Assembly (NCBI GenBank): GCA_015060625.1
Contig: SUYC01000003.1
Location: 124,001 to 188,000, forward strand
DNA length: 64,000 nucleotides
Reading direction: 5' to 3'
Origin: Xylanibacter ruminicola
Lineage (GTDB): Bacteria; Bacteroidota; Bacteroidia; Bacteroidales; Bacteroidaceae
The notes under the pieces are model-generated. The model was not told where the DNA came from and searched no databases. It was given only the letters and a program-made list of their open reading frames with translations. Made by a program: the position numbers and the translations under genes. Position 1 is the stretch's first letter; every line of letters begins with the position of its first letter. This document shows positions 24,269-33,823 of the stretch, one piece after another.

Positions 24269-25821
24269 ACAAATTCAAGCGTGTTCAGCCCTTTGTGGAG
24301 ATTATGGACTCTACGCTGCGCGATGGCGAACAGACCAGCGGCGTCAGTTTTCTGCCTCACGAGAAGCTCATGATAGCCCGCATGCTGCTCAACGATCTGA
24401 ATGTGGATCGTATCGAGGTGGCATCAGCCCGTGTGAGCGAGGGTGAGCGCGAGGCGGTGAGCATGATTTGCCGTTATGCTAATCGAATCGACGCACTCGA
24501 AAGGGTAGAGGTGTTGGGCTTTATCGATGGTGGCAAGAGCATCGAGTGGGCTGCTGAGTGTGGGTGCAAAACTGTGAATCTGCTGGCCAAAGGCTCGTTG
24601 AAACATTGCACCCAGCAGTTACAGAAAACACCTGATGAGCACATCGAGGATATTCGACGCGAGGTGCATCTTGCTCTCTCAAAAGGCATTGTGGTTAACT
24701 TGTATCTGGAGGATTGGAGCAATGGTATGAAAGAGTCGCCAACCTATGTGTATAAGCTGATGGATGCTTTATGCGATGTGGGAATCCGACGCTTCATGTT
24801 GCCCGATACTTTGGGTATCATGAACCCGCTGCAGTGTATCGAGTATTTCCGCAAGATGCTGAAGCGCTATCCTGATACGCATTTCGACTTCCATGCCCAT
24901 AACGATTACGATCTGGCAGTATCCAATTCGTTGGCGGCTGTGCTGAGTGGCGCCAAAGGTCTGCATGTAACCGTAAACGGACTTGGTGAGCGTTGTGGTA
25001 ATGCACCGTTGTCGAGTGTGCAGGTGATTCTGAAAGATCAGTTCAATGCCCGCACCAACATCCGCGAGGATAAGTTGAATGATATCTCGCGTATGGTCGA
25101 GAGCTATAGCGGTATTGCGGTAGCCCCTAATCAGCCTATCATTGGCGACAATGTGTTTACGCAGGTGGCTGGCGTGCATGCCGATGGCGATAAGAAAGAC
25201 AACCTGTATTGCAACGCTTTGGTGCCAGAGCGATTCGGGCGCCGTCGTGAGTATGCCCTTGGTAAGAACAGTGGCAAGGCCAACATCGCCAAGAATCTGG
25301 AGGAGTTAGGTTTGGAGCTCACCCCCGAGCAGACCCGTCGTGTCACGCAGCGTATCACCGAACTGGGCGACAAGAAGGAAATTGTTACGCAAGAGGACCT
25401 GCCGTTCATCGTGAGCGACGTGCTGAAACACGATGCACCTGAGGATAAAGTAAAGTTGGTAAGTTATGTTGTATCAACGGCTTATGGATTAAAGCCTGGA
25501 GCAAATATTAAAGTAGAGATTAATGGTCAGGCTTACGAGGCTTCGGCTACTGGCGACGGTCAGTACGATGCCTTTGTAAAGTCGCTCCGATATATCTATA
25601 AGAAGTATCTCGGACGTACGTTCCCTATTCTGCAGAACTATGCCGTTTCTATTCCGCCAGGTGGACGAACCGATGCGTTGGTGCAGACCGTTATTACCTG
25701 GAATGATAATGGTAAGGTGCTGCGCACCCGTGGACTGGATGCCGACCAGACAGAAGCTGCCATCAAGGCCACTTTTAAGATGCTGAACATCATCGAAGAC
25801 GAAAAGGAGAAAGAAATATAG
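24247..25821 (+). CDS. LeuA-family paralogue, probable citramalate synthase-like enzyme (524 aa)
   Basis: This is an acyltransferase of the DRE-TIM metallolyase family. MDSTLRDGEQTSGVSF (near residue 20) gives the catalytic Arg-Asp, HAHNDYDLAV the metal-binding His pair, and NGLGERCGN follows. A C-terminal LeuA regulatory domain is present (ASATGDGQYDAFVKSL). It differs clearly from leuA at 20.7 kb and is embedded between leuD and leuB. Family knowledge: such second copies in Bacteroidota act as (R)-citramalate synthase for isoleucine or as an alternative isopropylmalate synthase. Leu plus Ile codons in the leader support a link to both amino acids. The choice of substrate is inference. Confidence 0.85.
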   Translation: MGTSEQVNKFKRVQPFVEIMDSTLRDGEQTSGVSFLPHEKLMIARMLLNDLNVDRIEVASARVSEGEREAVSMICRYANRIDALERVEVLGFIDGGKSIEWAAECGCKTVNLLAKGSLKHCTQQLQKTPDEHIEDIRREVHLALSKGIVVNLYLEDWSNGMKESPTYVYKLMDALCDVGIRRFMLPDTLGIMNPLQCIEYFRKMLKRYPDTHFDFHAHNDYDLAVSNSLAAVLSGAKGLHVTVNGLGERCGNAPLSSVQVILKDQFNARTNIREDKLNDISRMVESYSGIAVAPNQPIIGDNVFTQVAGVHADGDKKDNLYCNALVPERFGRRREYALGKNSGKANIAKNLEELGLELTPEQTRRVTQRITELGDKKEIVTQEDLPFIVSDVLKHDAPEDKVKLVSYVVSTAYGLKPGANIKVEINGQAYEASATGDGQYDAFVKSLRYIYKKYLGRTFPILQNYAVSIPPGGRTDALVQTVITWNDNGKVLRTRGLDADQTEAAIKATFKMLNIIEDEKEKEI

Positions 25822-25831
25822 TAAATAATTA

Positions 25832-25919
25832 AACACAGAGATACAGAGGTACAGAGTTCTTTTTTAATTAAAGAAAACAACAAAAAAATAAAACCTTTGT
25901 CTCTCTGTACCTCTGTGTT
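25832..25919. repeat. Palindromic intergenic repeat (AACACAGAG family), copy 2
   Basis: Same arms as copy 1 with a different A/T-rich centre. It lies between the LeuA-like gene and leuB inside the operon. Confidence 0.9.
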
Positions 25920-25941
25920 GAAAAATTAAAGAATTGAAGAT

Positions 25942-27003
25942 ATGAAATTAAAAATTGCTGTATTAGAGGGCGATGGAATAGGCCCAGAGATTATGAAACA
26001 AGGTGTGGCTGTGCTGGATGCGATTGCTGCTAAGTTTGGTCACGAGTTTGAATATACCCCTGCCATCTGTGGTGCTCATGCCATCGAGGAGGTGGGCGAT
26101 CCTTATCCCGACAGTACCCACGAGGTGTGCATGCAGGCTGATGCCGTGCTTTTTGCTGCTGTTGGTTCGCTCAAGTTCGACAACGACCCCACAGCCAAAG
26201 TGCGCCCAGAAACAGGTCTGCTGGCCATGCGCAAGAAGTTGGGCTTGTTTGCCAACGTGCGCCCAGTGGCCACTTTCGACTGTCTGCTGCATAAGTCGCC
26301 ACTCAAGGAAGAACTCCTGAAGGGAGCTGACTTTGTAGTGATTCGCGAACTCACTGGCGGCATGTATTTTGGTGCCAAGTATCAGGACAATGATCAGGCT
26401 TACGATACCAATATCTATACCCGTCCTGAGGTAGAGCGCATCCTGAAGGTAGGTTTTGAGATGGCGATGACCCGCAAAAAGCACCTGACGGTGGTGGATA
26501 AGGCCAACGTGCTGGCATCAAGTCGTTTATGGCGCCAGATTGCCAAGGAGATGGAGTCGCAGTATCCAGAGGTAACTACCGATTATATGTTTATCGACAA
26601 TGCCTCGATGCGTGTGCTCACAGAGCCTCGTTTCTTCGATGTGATTGTAACCGAGAATACCTTTGGCGACATCCTCACCGACGAGACCAGCTGTATCACC
26701 GGTTCGATGGGCCTGCAGCCTTCGTCGTCGCTTGGCGAGCACACCCCACTTTTCGAGCCTGTTCATGGCTCATGGCCTCAGGCTGCTGGTCAGAATCTGG
26801 CTAATCCTATCGCTCAGATTCTCTCAGCTGCTATGCTGCTCGAGCATTTCGGACTGAATCAGGAGGGTGCTCTTATCCGTCAGGCTGTTACAGCTTCGCT
26901 TGATGCCAATGTGCGCACACCAGAGATTCAGGTCGAAGGTGGCCAGAAATATGGCACTCGCGAAGTAGGAGAGTGGATAGTAAACTATATCAAGAATGCG
27001 TGA
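25942..27003 (+). CDS. leuB: 3-isopropylmalate dehydrogenase
   Basis: LeuB oxidatively decarboxylates 3-isopropylmalate with NAD. The 353-aa protein contains [11 protein letters not shown] (residues 8-18), GSLKFDNDP, the [17 protein letters not shown] substrate block, [13 protein letters not shown] and [31 protein letters not shown]. It completes the leucine pathway genes of the operon. Its stop overlaps the start of the downstream TPR gene (26996), so that gene is translated from the same message. Confidence 0.96.
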   Translation: MKLKIAVLEGDGIGPEIMKQGVAVLDAIAAKFGHEFEYTPAICGAHAIEEVGDPYPDSTHEVCMQADAVLFAAVGSLKFDNDPTAKVRPETGLLAMRKKLGLFANVRPVATFDCLLHKSPLKEELLKGADFVVIRELTGGMYFGAKYQDNDQAYDTNIYTRPEVERILKVGFEMAMTRKKHLTVVDKANVLASSRLWRQIAKEMESQYPEVTTDYMFIDNASMRVLTEPRFFDVIVTENTFGDILTDETSCITGSMGLQPSSSLGEHTPLFEPVHGSWPQAAGQNLANPIAQILSAAMLLEHFGLNQEGALIRQAVTASLDANVRTPEIQVEGGQKYGTREVGEWIVNYIKNA

Positions 27004-27721
27004 TATTAAAGAGCATTTTTTTCTAGTAAAGCTAGTAAAACTAGCCGGGCTAGCCAGGCTAGCCTTGCTAGCCGCCCTAGTAGGGCTGGCCGATTCGGCC
27101 AGCGGACAGACTAGTAAGCAATGGCGCGATTCGGTATCGGTGCTGATAGAGCAGATTAATCTGCACCCCGAAAAACTGGAACTGCGATTAAAAAAGGCTG
27201 AGGCTAATATCAATCTGCAGCAGTATGAGTATGCCCGCGATGAATATACGGCAGTGCTCAAGAGAGATGAGCGTAATCTGGCGGCACTCTACTTCCGTGC
27301 GTTCTGTCAGACTCAGTTGCGACAGTACAGTTTTGCGCGTGCCGATTACGAGGCTTTCTTAGCTATCCAGCCCGAACACTTAGAGGCGCGTTTGGGACTG
27401 GCTCATGTGTTGCAGTTGTTAGGCCGGAAGACCGATGCAGCCGATGAACTGAACCGTGCGGTACAGATGTTCCCTGATAGTACTGATGCCTATGCAGCCC
27501 GAGCAGCATTTGAAACCCAACAGGAACAATACGATGCTGCGCTGTATGATTGGGATGAGGCTTTGCGCCTGGCCCCTAAGAATGCAGAACTGACGGTTTC
27601 GAAGGTTGACGTGCTGTTGCGTTTGGGACGAAAGAAAGATGCCCGAGAGGCACTTGACCAAGCCGTGAAGCAAGGTGTCAATCGAGCAGTCTTGCGAGAG
27701 TGGTACGCTAAGTGTAAATAA
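26996..27721 (+). CDS. TPR-repeat secreted protein (241 aa)
   Basis: The start overlaps the end of leuB by 8 nt. Residues 1-40 form a signal-peptide-like hydrophobic segment encoded largely by a nonamer tandem repeat (27023-27085), giving Leu-x-x triplets ([21 protein letters not shown]). The mature part has four or more TPR units: [20 protein letters not shown] (about 78-97), [35 protein letters not shown] and [26 protein letters not shown] proteins mediate protein contacts; the partner is unknown. It is the last gene of the leu operon, ending at a hairpin terminator. Confidence 0.75.
   Translation: MRDIKEHFFLVKLVKLAGLARLALLAALVGLADSASGQTSKQWRDSVSVLIEQINLHPEKLELRLKKAEANINLQQYEYARDEYTAVLKRDERNLAALYFRAFCQTQLRQYSFARADYEAFLAIQPEHLEARLGLAHVLQLLGRKTDAADELNRAVQMFPDSTDAYAARAAFETQQEQYDAALYDWDEALRLAPKNAELTVSKVDVLLRLGRKKDAREALDQAVKQGVNRAVLREWYAKCK
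27023..27085 (+). repeat. CTAG-containing 9-bp tandem repeat in the TPR gene
   Basis: CTAG recurs exactly every 9 bp seven times (27023, 27032, 27041, 27050, 27059, 27068, 27077). The units read CTAGTAAAG, CTAGTAAAA, CTAGCCGGG, CTAGCCAGG, CTAGCCTTG, CTAGCCGCC and CTAGTAGGG. The period is three codons and encodes the hydrophobic core of the signal peptide. Confidence 0.95.
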
Positions 27722-27726
27722 CAATG

Positions 27727-27752
27727 AAGCCCACCGTTTTGGTGGGCTTTGT
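27727..27752. terminator. Bidirectional terminator between TPR gene and uxuB
   Basis: AAGCCCACC (27727-27735) pairs with GGTGGGCTT (27741-27749) with T/A tails on both strands, located 6 nt from the plus-strand stop and 9 nt from the minus-strand stop. Confidence 0.9.
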
Positions 27753-27757
27753 TGTTG

Positions 27758-29344
27758 TTATCTTGCAGATACGTATTTGTGCAATGTCTTGCGAACGGCT
27801 CCAGGTCCTGCATACAGTTCCTTAACCATTCCCTCAATCTGCTCGCCTAAACCTGCTTCATACAGGTCGAGACCAAACACATCCTTGCGACTGTACAGCT
27901 TCTTCAGCGGACTCCAGTCCTGATCAGCCTTACCAATCTCCAGAGGTGCTACGATAGCCTGCAGCTCTGCCAGCATGGGGTCGGGTGATGGCTCAAAGGC
28001 TGTTCCATCATCCTTCACACCCTTCAGATAGCGAGCGTAACCAGCCAGTGTGAGAGGAATCAGTACCAGATTGCTCTTATCCAAGCCACGAGCGATATAC
28101 TTCTTCAGTGTCTCGCCAAAGCGGATAGGCAGCTTCTGACTGGTGTCACAGGCGATACGCTGAGGTGCATCAGGCATGAATGGGTTAGGCAAGCGTCGGT
28201 TGATGACAGCGCCGATAAACTCGTATGGGTTCAGCACACCTGGGTCAACCACTACAGGCATGGCCTCTATATAGCCTATCTTCTGGATAAAGGCACGCAG
28301 GTCTTCATCAGCCATCTCTGCCGAGATGAGTGTGTAGTCCAGCATGTATCCATAGATACTCATCGCTGTGTGCAGCGGGTTCAGACAGGTGGTCACCTTC
28401 ATTGTCTCTACCTTGTCCACCGTCTCGCGTGTGGTATAGAGTGCACCACCCAGATCCAATGGTGGACGACCATTGGTGTAGTTATCCTCGATAACCAAAT
28501 ACTGCACCTCTTCGGCATTCACGAAAGGAGCCGTAAAGGTGTGCTTCTCTGTCTCGATATAGTTGTTGTCTTCGAAACCATCGGCAGCCAGCAGCTCTTT
28601 CACCTTCTCGTGTGGACGAGGTGTAATCTTGTCAATCATCGACCATGGGAAGGTGATCTTCTTCTCATCCTTCAGATAGTCGAGGAAGGCAGCGGGTACC
28701 AATCCGTCCTTCACCCAGCGCTCGGCATAAGCAAATACACCAGCCTTTACCTTATCGCCGTTGTGCGAGCAGTTGTCCATGCTCTGTACAGTCAGTGGCA
28801 GCTGTCCGGCATTGAAGCGCTCCAGCAGCAGTGCACATACCTTACCCATAGCGAATACAGGCTTCAGTCCGCGAGCCAGGTCAGCCTCGTTAAAGGTGTA
28901 ACCCTTTTCGGTGATGGTAAATGAAATCATCTGAAGTGATGGATTCTTGAAAATCTCCACCAGTCGGTTCCAATCCTCAAACTGAGGGTCGGCCTTCAGG
29001 GCCTCAGTCACGCTGGCGATGACCTTCTTCTCGATAGAGCCATCAGAGCAGAGGTTTACACAGAGTGAGAGGTTATTGTAAGGGGCATAAGCCTTGTCGA
29101 TCACCTCAAAGTCGAAAGTCTCAGCCACGATAACACCACGGTCATACTTGCCCGTGTTCAGTGCGTCGTTCAGGATGGCAGCTGGGAATGCACGGAAGAT
29201 GTTTCCACCGCCGAAGTGTACCCATGTAGGCTCCTTGGCTGTTTTTTCGCGCAGTGCTTTGATGTCAAACTTAGGAAGCTGATAGCCTTTGGCTTCCCAT
29301 TCTGCGGCATTATAGTTGCCGGAAAATATGTCATTAAGCTTCAT
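27758..29344 (-). CDS. uxuB: Fructuronate reductase / mannitol dehydrogenase family (528 aa)
   Basis: This NAD-dependent long-chain polyol dehydrogenase interconverts D-fructuronate and D-mannonate in hexuronate catabolism. The nucleotide-binding region FGGGNIFRAF is near residue 43. Family blocks are MDNCSHNGDKV (near 190), the catalytic Lys/Asn/His region MKVTTCLNPLHTAMSIYGY, and YVSAR at the end. The long N-terminal extension and 528-aa length fit the Bacteroidota form. It lies downstream of uxuA on the same strand, separated by a palindromic repeat, so the two form a glucuronate degradation unit. Confidence 0.85.
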   Translation of the reverse strand: MKLNDIFSGNYNAAEWEAKGYQLPKFDIKALREKTAKEPTWVHFGGGNIFRAFPAAILNDALNTGKYDRGVIVAETFDFEVIDKAYAPYNNLSLCVNLCSDGSIEKKVIASVTEALKADPQFEDWNRLVEIFKNPSLQMISFTITEKGYTFNEADLARGLKPVFAMGKVCALLLERFNAGQLPLTVQSMDNCSHNGDKVKAGVFAYAERWVKDGLVPAAFLDYLKDEKKITFPWSMIDKITPRPHEKVKELLAADGFEDNNYIETEKHTFTAPFVNAEEVQYLVIEDNYTNGRPPLDLGGALYTTRETVDKVETMKVTTCLNPLHTAMSIYGYMLDYTLISAEMADEDLRAFIQKIGYIEAMPVVVDPGVLNPYEFIGAVINRRLPNPFMPDAPQRIACDTSQKLPIRFGETLKKYIARGLDKSNLVLIPLTLAGYARYLKGVKDDGTAFEPSPDPMLAELQAIVAPLEIGKADQDWSPLKKLYSRKDVFGLDLYEAGLGEQIEGMVKELYAGPGAVRKTLHKYVSAR

Positions 29345-29359
29345 AATTTATATTTTTTA

Positions 29360-29436
29360 GGCACGAATTACGCGAATTTCACGAAAATTATTCGCGATTA
29401 TTCAATAAATTCGTGTTAATTCGTGAAATTCGTGCC
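29360..29436. repeat. Palindromic repeat between uxuA and uxuB
   Basis: Arms beginning GGCACGAATTACGCGAATTT and ending GAAATTCGTGCC (inverted, imperfect) surround an A/T-rich centre. It could form a long hairpin in the uxuAB message. Confidence 0.8.
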
Positions 29437-29443
29437 AAATTAT

Positions 29444-30697
29444 TTAATCAAAGAATCCGGGTTGTTTGTATTCGATACCTAACTCGCGATCGACGGTGGC
29501 GAGGATGCCCTGCACCTGTCCCATAGCGAACATGCGGCCGAGTAGGGTATAGCCAGCGTTGTGTCCATGACTGCTCTCATCCATAATGCCACCAGGCTCA
29601 TCTGTGAATGTCATACCGTGGTCCACACGCATAGGCAGAGCAGGGTTTTCTTTCTCAAAGATGCGACACAGCTCTATCAGGTCAGCACGTCCGCCCAAGT
29701 GCGATGCTTCAGTGAAGTCGCCGTTGGGGAAGATGTGGCACGAACGCAGGTGAACGAAGTGTGTGCGCGAGGCAAACTTCTTGGCCAGTTCCACCACATT
29801 GTTGTAGGCGCCTGCAGAGAGCGAACCTGCACAGAATGTCAGTCCGTTATGCTTGTTGGGCACAGCATCCAGGAACCACTGGATATCTTCCTCGGTACGT
29901 ACGATGCGTGGCAATCCGAGAATCTCGATAGGTGGATCGTCGGGGTGTACACACATGTTCATGTTGCACTCCTCACATACAGGCATGATAGCCTCGAGGA
30001 AGTACTTCATGTTAGCGCGCAGCTTAGCCTTGTCGATGCCTTTATACAAGTCGAGGAACTCGCGGAACTTCTGGATAGGAGCCTCGTCGTTCTCGCTGAA
30101 GTTGCCTGATACAAAGCCCTGCGTCTTGATGACGATGTTCTCCACCAGTTTGTGATCCTTCTCTGGTGTCATGGTCTTAGCCAGCTCGTCGCACTCAGCA
30201 ATCACGCTGCGGCCCTCGCCCCATCCCTCGGGGAACTGGAACTTCTCCCATTCCTCGCGAGCACCTGGACGCTTCAGGATATAAATGTCGAAATAAGCAA
30301 ATTCGGCATAGTTGAAATACAGGTTAGTGGCACCGTTAGGATTGTCGTGGAACAAATCGGTACGAGCCCAGTCGAGTACAGGCATAAAGTTGTAGCAGAT
30401 GCAGTGGATGCCTTCAGCAGCCAGGTTGCGCAGACTCTCTTTGTAAACCTCAATCTGATGATCGCGATCAGGACCACCGTATTTGATTGTTTCAACAACG
30501 GGCAGCGATTCTACTACGCTCCAGCGCATGCCGTAGCTTTCGATGTACTCGCGCAGGTCGTGAATCTTCTCGCGTGTCCAAACCTCGCCAAGGGGTACAT
30601 CGTGCAGGGCGGTAACAATGCCCTCAACACCGATTTGTCTGAGTTGTGCAAGAGTAATCTTATCCTTCTTGCCAAACCATCTCCATGTTCTTTCCAT
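29444..30697 (-). CDS. uxuA: Mannonate dehydratase
   Basis: UxuA dehydrates D-mannonate to 2-dehydro-3-deoxygluconate. The 417-aa protein begins MERTWRWFGKKDKI and contains the family blocks ESLPVVETIKYGGPDRD (near 62), CICYNFMPVLDWARTDL, metal-binding MCVHPDDPP (near 250), FVHLRSCHIFPNGDFTEASHLGG and RVDHGMTFTD. These place it in the TIM-barrel UxuA family. It is upstream of uxuB, preceded by a minus-strand -7 box TAATTTTG (complement of 30738-30745). Confidence 0.95.
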   Translation of the reverse strand: MERTWRWFGKKDKITLAQLRQIGVEGIVTALHDVPLGEVWTREKIHDLREYIESYGMRWSVVESLPVVETIKYGGPDRDHQIEVYKESLRNLAAEGIHCICYNFMPVLDWARTDLFHDNPNGATNLYFNYAEFAYFDIYILKRPGAREEWEKFQFPEGWGEGRSVIAECDELAKTMTPEKDHKLVENIVIKTQGFVSGNFSENDEAPIQKFREFLDLYKGIDKAKLRANMKYFLEAIMPVCEECNMNMCVHPDDPPIEILGLPRIVRTEEDIQWFLDAVPNKHNGLTFCAGSLSAGAYNNVVELAKKFASRTHFVHLRSCHIFPNGDFTEASHLGGRADLIELCRIFEKENPALPMRVDHGMTFTDEPGGIMDESSHGHNAGYTLLGRMFAMGQVQGILATVDRELGIEYKQPGFFD

Positions 30698-30779
30698 AAT
30701 TAGTTATTATTTTGATTTGCTATATTTATTGATGCTGCAAAATTACGCATTTATTGGTAAATGAGGTTGTATTTTTAGC

Positions 30780-32246
30780 TCATTTCTTTGTTGATTTGTA
30801 CTTTTTTAGCTTATTTCCCATGATGAGCTCACGAAAATCATATAGTTTACCACCGTTAGGGGCTGCAGTAGTAGGAATGCAGGCTGCCTCGCTCTCCATG
30901 CCATAACGATTCATGGCTGTTACGGCGTAATACATGGTATGGCCTTTATGGGGAATGGTAATCGACAGCTCGCGCTGACGGGTAGCTATCAGATTTTCGG
31001 GGTTATTGATGTCAACGGGTAGTGTTTCAGAGGCGTAAACATTATATAGCAGGTAGTCGGCACCCGAATTGTCGGTAGCTTTTTGCCACGAGATGATATC
31101 ATTGCTCAAAACGCGTTTCAGTTGCAGATGGTTAACTGCCGAAGGCGCTTGCTTGCCTGCCCACGTCATTGGTGGAATCAAGGCTGGCACCATATTAAAG
31201 TCGCAGGTAAAATCGTAGATACCTTTGGTATTGTCGGTAAAGAACTTACTGCGGAAGAAGGTGTGCCCCAGTCCCAGGTCGCGCAGCACGTTCATCTCGC
31301 GGGTAATCACATCCAGATTCCAGTTCTTTTCGCGAGGATGCATCATGTAAACAGCCAGTCCAGGAACCACCATGCGCCCATAGCTATGCTCCAACCAATC
31401 TACAGCAAAAGGGAAGAAGTTGTTACCCTGAAAATACATCATGGGGAACAGTGCGTCCATCAGCCCATCGCGCAGCCAGCCTTGGGCATCCTGGCAGACG
31501 GTAGTGTTTGCATTCCAACCCGAACTTTTGTATCTGGTTAGGTCGTCGTATTTGCCTATAGGCGAGCAAGATAGCTTAATCCATGGCTTTAAACCTTTAA
31601 CTGCACGATTAATCTTGCGAACGATGTCGGTGATATACTGTCGGCCTTGTGTGCGCGACACCTTCAGCTTCCAGGTTTCGGGGTATCGGATATAGTCCAG
31701 GTGTATGCCGTCCACGTCATATCTGCTGGTCACTTCGGCACAGAACTGAGCCAGATAATCGCCCGTTTGTGGCATTTCAGGATTCATATATCCCTCGTCG
31801 CCAATCTTGCGTATCAGCGACGGAAATTTCTGTCGGAGCTGCTTGCAGCCAGTACCATTCCATTTACCCACAGGGATAGTCACAATCCATGCGTGGCACT
31901 CCATTCCACGCTTATGGCACTCGTTAATGCAGAACTGCAGTGGGTCGTAGCTGGCTGCTCTGCCAGGATGGCCAGTGATGCATCCGTCCCAAGGTTCGAT
32001 GTTGGTAGGGAAAATCGTGGTAGCGCGCACTCGGGTTTGGATGAGTACGGTGTTGATACCAGCCTGCTGCAGTTGGTCGAGAATCGTTATCAACTCTCGC
32101 TGCTGGGTAGTTGTAGAGTAGGAGTGCGGCCAGTCGATTCCCCCGATGGTGGTAAGCCAAACGGCTCTTACTTCATGTTTCGGCGTGCTCGCTTTTGCAC
32201 TTAGCACTAGTGCTAAAAGCACGAAAATATGTATAATTGTCTTCAA
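30780..32246 (-). CDS. Secreted GHL10-family glycosyl hydrolase-like protein (488 aa)
   Basis: A Sec signal peptide (IIHIFVLLALVLSAKAS, residues 4-20) is followed by a GHL10 (DUF187) TIM-barrel. EVRAVWLTTIGGIDWPHS marks its start, with TVLIQTRVRATTIFPTNIEPW, DGIHLDYIRYPE (conserved Asp/Tyr-Arg-Tyr) and LMDALFPMMYFQGNN. Residues about 380-460 form a fibronectin-III-like beta domain (ISWQKATDNSGADYLLYNVYAS). Family knowledge: GHL10 proteins are predicted glycan hydrolases of the cell envelope with untested substrates. It is divergent from cstA; its -7 box is TAACTTTG (complement of 32275-32282). Confidence 0.85.
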   Translation of the reverse strand: MKTIIHIFVLLALVLSAKASTPKHEVRAVWLTTIGGIDWPHSYSTTTQQRELITILDQLQQAGINTVLIQTRVRATTIFPTNIEPWDGCITGHPGRAASYDPLQFCINECHKRGMECHAWIVTIPVGKWNGTGCKQLRQKFPSLIRKIGDEGYMNPEMPQTGDYLAQFCAEVTSRYDVDGIHLDYIRYPETWKLKVSRTQGRQYITDIVRKINRAVKGLKPWIKLSCSPIGKYDDLTRYKSSGWNANTTVCQDAQGWLRDGLMDALFPMMYFQGNNFFPFAVDWLEHSYGRMVVPGLAVYMMHPREKNWNLDVITREMNVLRDLGLGHTFFRSKFFTDNTKGIYDFTCDFNMVPALIPPMTWAGKQAPSAVNHLQLKRVLSNDIISWQKATDNSGADYLLYNVYASETLPVDINNPENLIATRQRELSITIPHKGHTMYYAVTAMNRYGMESEAACIPTTAAPNGGKLYDFRELIMGNKLKKYKSTKK

Positions 32247-32355
32247 AATGATGCTTTTTTTATGATTTTTGCTGCAAAGTTACTTTATTTTTTCCATATC
32301 TCAAATAAAAACACTACTTTTGCACAAAAATAATTCTAAAAATAGCTAAAGAAAG

Positions 32356-33810
32356 ATGATTTCGTTTGTATTGAGTCTTGTAGCTCTTGTATTGGGCTAC
32401 TTGTTCTATGGTAGATTCGTGGAGCGTGTATTCGGTCCCGATGATCGTGTGACGCCAGCTGTTGCCAAGGCAGACGGTCTGGATTTTATGGTGCTGCCAT
32501 CCTGGAAAATCTTCATGATCCAGTTTCTCAACATTGCAGGCACAGGTCCTATCTTTGGTGCTATCATGGGTGCCAAGTTCGGTCCGGTAGCCTATCTGTG
32601 GATTGTTTTTGGTTGTATTTTTGCCGGTGCCACCCACGATTATCTGTCGGGCATGCTGTCTATGCGCCATGATGGTGCAGGCCTGCCGGAACTCATCGGT
32701 CAGTATCTGGGCAAGACCACCAAGAATATCATGCTGGTGTTCACCGTGCTGCTGCTCATTATAGTAGGTGCGGTGTTTGTCTATTCGCCAGCCGAGATTC
32801 TGCATTCTATAGGTGGTGACACCCTTATGTGGATTATCATCATTTTCAGCTATTATGTCATTGCCACCATGCTGCCTATTGACAAGATTATAGGCAAGGT
32901 CTATCCCCTGTTTGCTTTCTCGCTGCTGTTCATGGCAGGTGCGCTCATGGTTTGGCTGTTCCTGCACTGGCCCACAGTGCCCGAGCTATGGAACACCTTC
33001 TACAACCTTGGTGCCGCCACCCATCCCGACACATGGAAGGACCATATCTTCCCAGCCCTGTTTATCACGGTGGCCTGTGGTGCCATCTCCGGTTTCCATG
33101 CCACTCAGAGTCCTCTCATGGCCCGTTGTGTCAAGAGCGAGCATATGGGTCGCCCTATCTTCTATGGAGCTATGATTACCGAGGGTATCGTAGCCCTCAT
33201 ATGGGCCACTGTCTCTTCATGGTTCTTCTATGGCAATCCAGCCCCAGGCTACGAACTGATTGAGCAGGCCACAGCAGGCTTCCAGACCTCAGCCCCCGCA
33301 GTGGTCAATTTAGTGTGCAACAACTGGTTGGGCGTGGTAGGTGCCGTTCTGGCCATGCTGGGTGTGGTAGCCGCGCCAATCACCTCTGGCGACACCGCCT
33401 TCCGTTCAGCCCGTCTGATCGTGGCCGAGTGGTTGAAACTGGACCAGCGCCCCATCCCCAAGCGTCTGATGATCTGTGTGCCCATGTTTGCATGCTCTAT
33501 AGCCATGCTGGTATGGCAGATAGAGAATCCCGACGGTTTCAACACCATCTGGCAGTACTTCGGTTGGAGCAATCAGGCCCTCAGTGTTTTCACCCTTTGG
33601 ACTATCACGGTCTATCTGGTTCGCCAGCACAAGTGCTTCTGGATCACGCTGATTCCCGCCCTGTTCATGACCACTGTCTGTACCACCTACTTCTTTGTGT
33701 CTCAGCAGATGTTAGGTTTGAGCAACGAAGGCTATTGGGGCGGACTTGCCTGCTTGATAGTAGCTATCATCTGGTTTGCACTATGGTACAAAAAGAATAA
33801 TAATAACTAA
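32356..33810 (+). CDS. cstA: CstA-family carbon starvation / peptide transporter (484 aa)
   Basis: This inner-membrane protein has a dozen or so hydrophobic segments. Diagnostic CstA sequences are KIFMIQFLNIAGTGPIFGAIMGAKFGPVAYLWI near residue 52, FAGATHDYLSGMLSMRH near 92, TVACGAISGFHATQSP near 238 and TPITSGDTAFRSAR-like APITSGDTAFRSARLI near 342. At 484 aa it is the short Bacteroidota form without the extra C-terminal part of the enterobacterial protein. Homologues import peptides or pyruvate. A TACTTTTG box (32315-32322) lies just upstream. Confidence 0.92.
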   Translation: MISFVLSLVALVLGYLFYGRFVERVFGPDDRVTPAVAKADGLDFMVLPSWKIFMIQFLNIAGTGPIFGAIMGAKFGPVAYLWIVFGCIFAGATHDYLSGMLSMRHDGAGLPELIGQYLGKTTKNIMLVFTVLLLIIVGAVFVYSPAEILHSIGGDTLMWIIIIFSYYVIATMLPIDKIIGKVYPLFAFSLLFMAGALMVWLFLHWPTVPELWNTFYNLGAATHPDTWKDHIFPALFITVACGAISGFHATQSPLMARCVKSEHMGRPIFYGAMITEGIVALIWATVSSWFFYGNPAPGYELIEQATAGFQTSAPAVVNLVCNNWLGVVGAVLAMLGVVAAPITSGDTAFRSARLIVAEWLKLDQRPIPKRLMICVPMFACSIAMLVWQIENPDGFNTIWQYFGWSNQALSVFTLWTITVYLVRQHKCFWITLIPALFMTTVCTTYFFVSQQMLGLSNEGYWGGLACLIVAIIWFALWYKKNNNN

Positions 33811-33823
33811 AAAGTTTTAGCTT

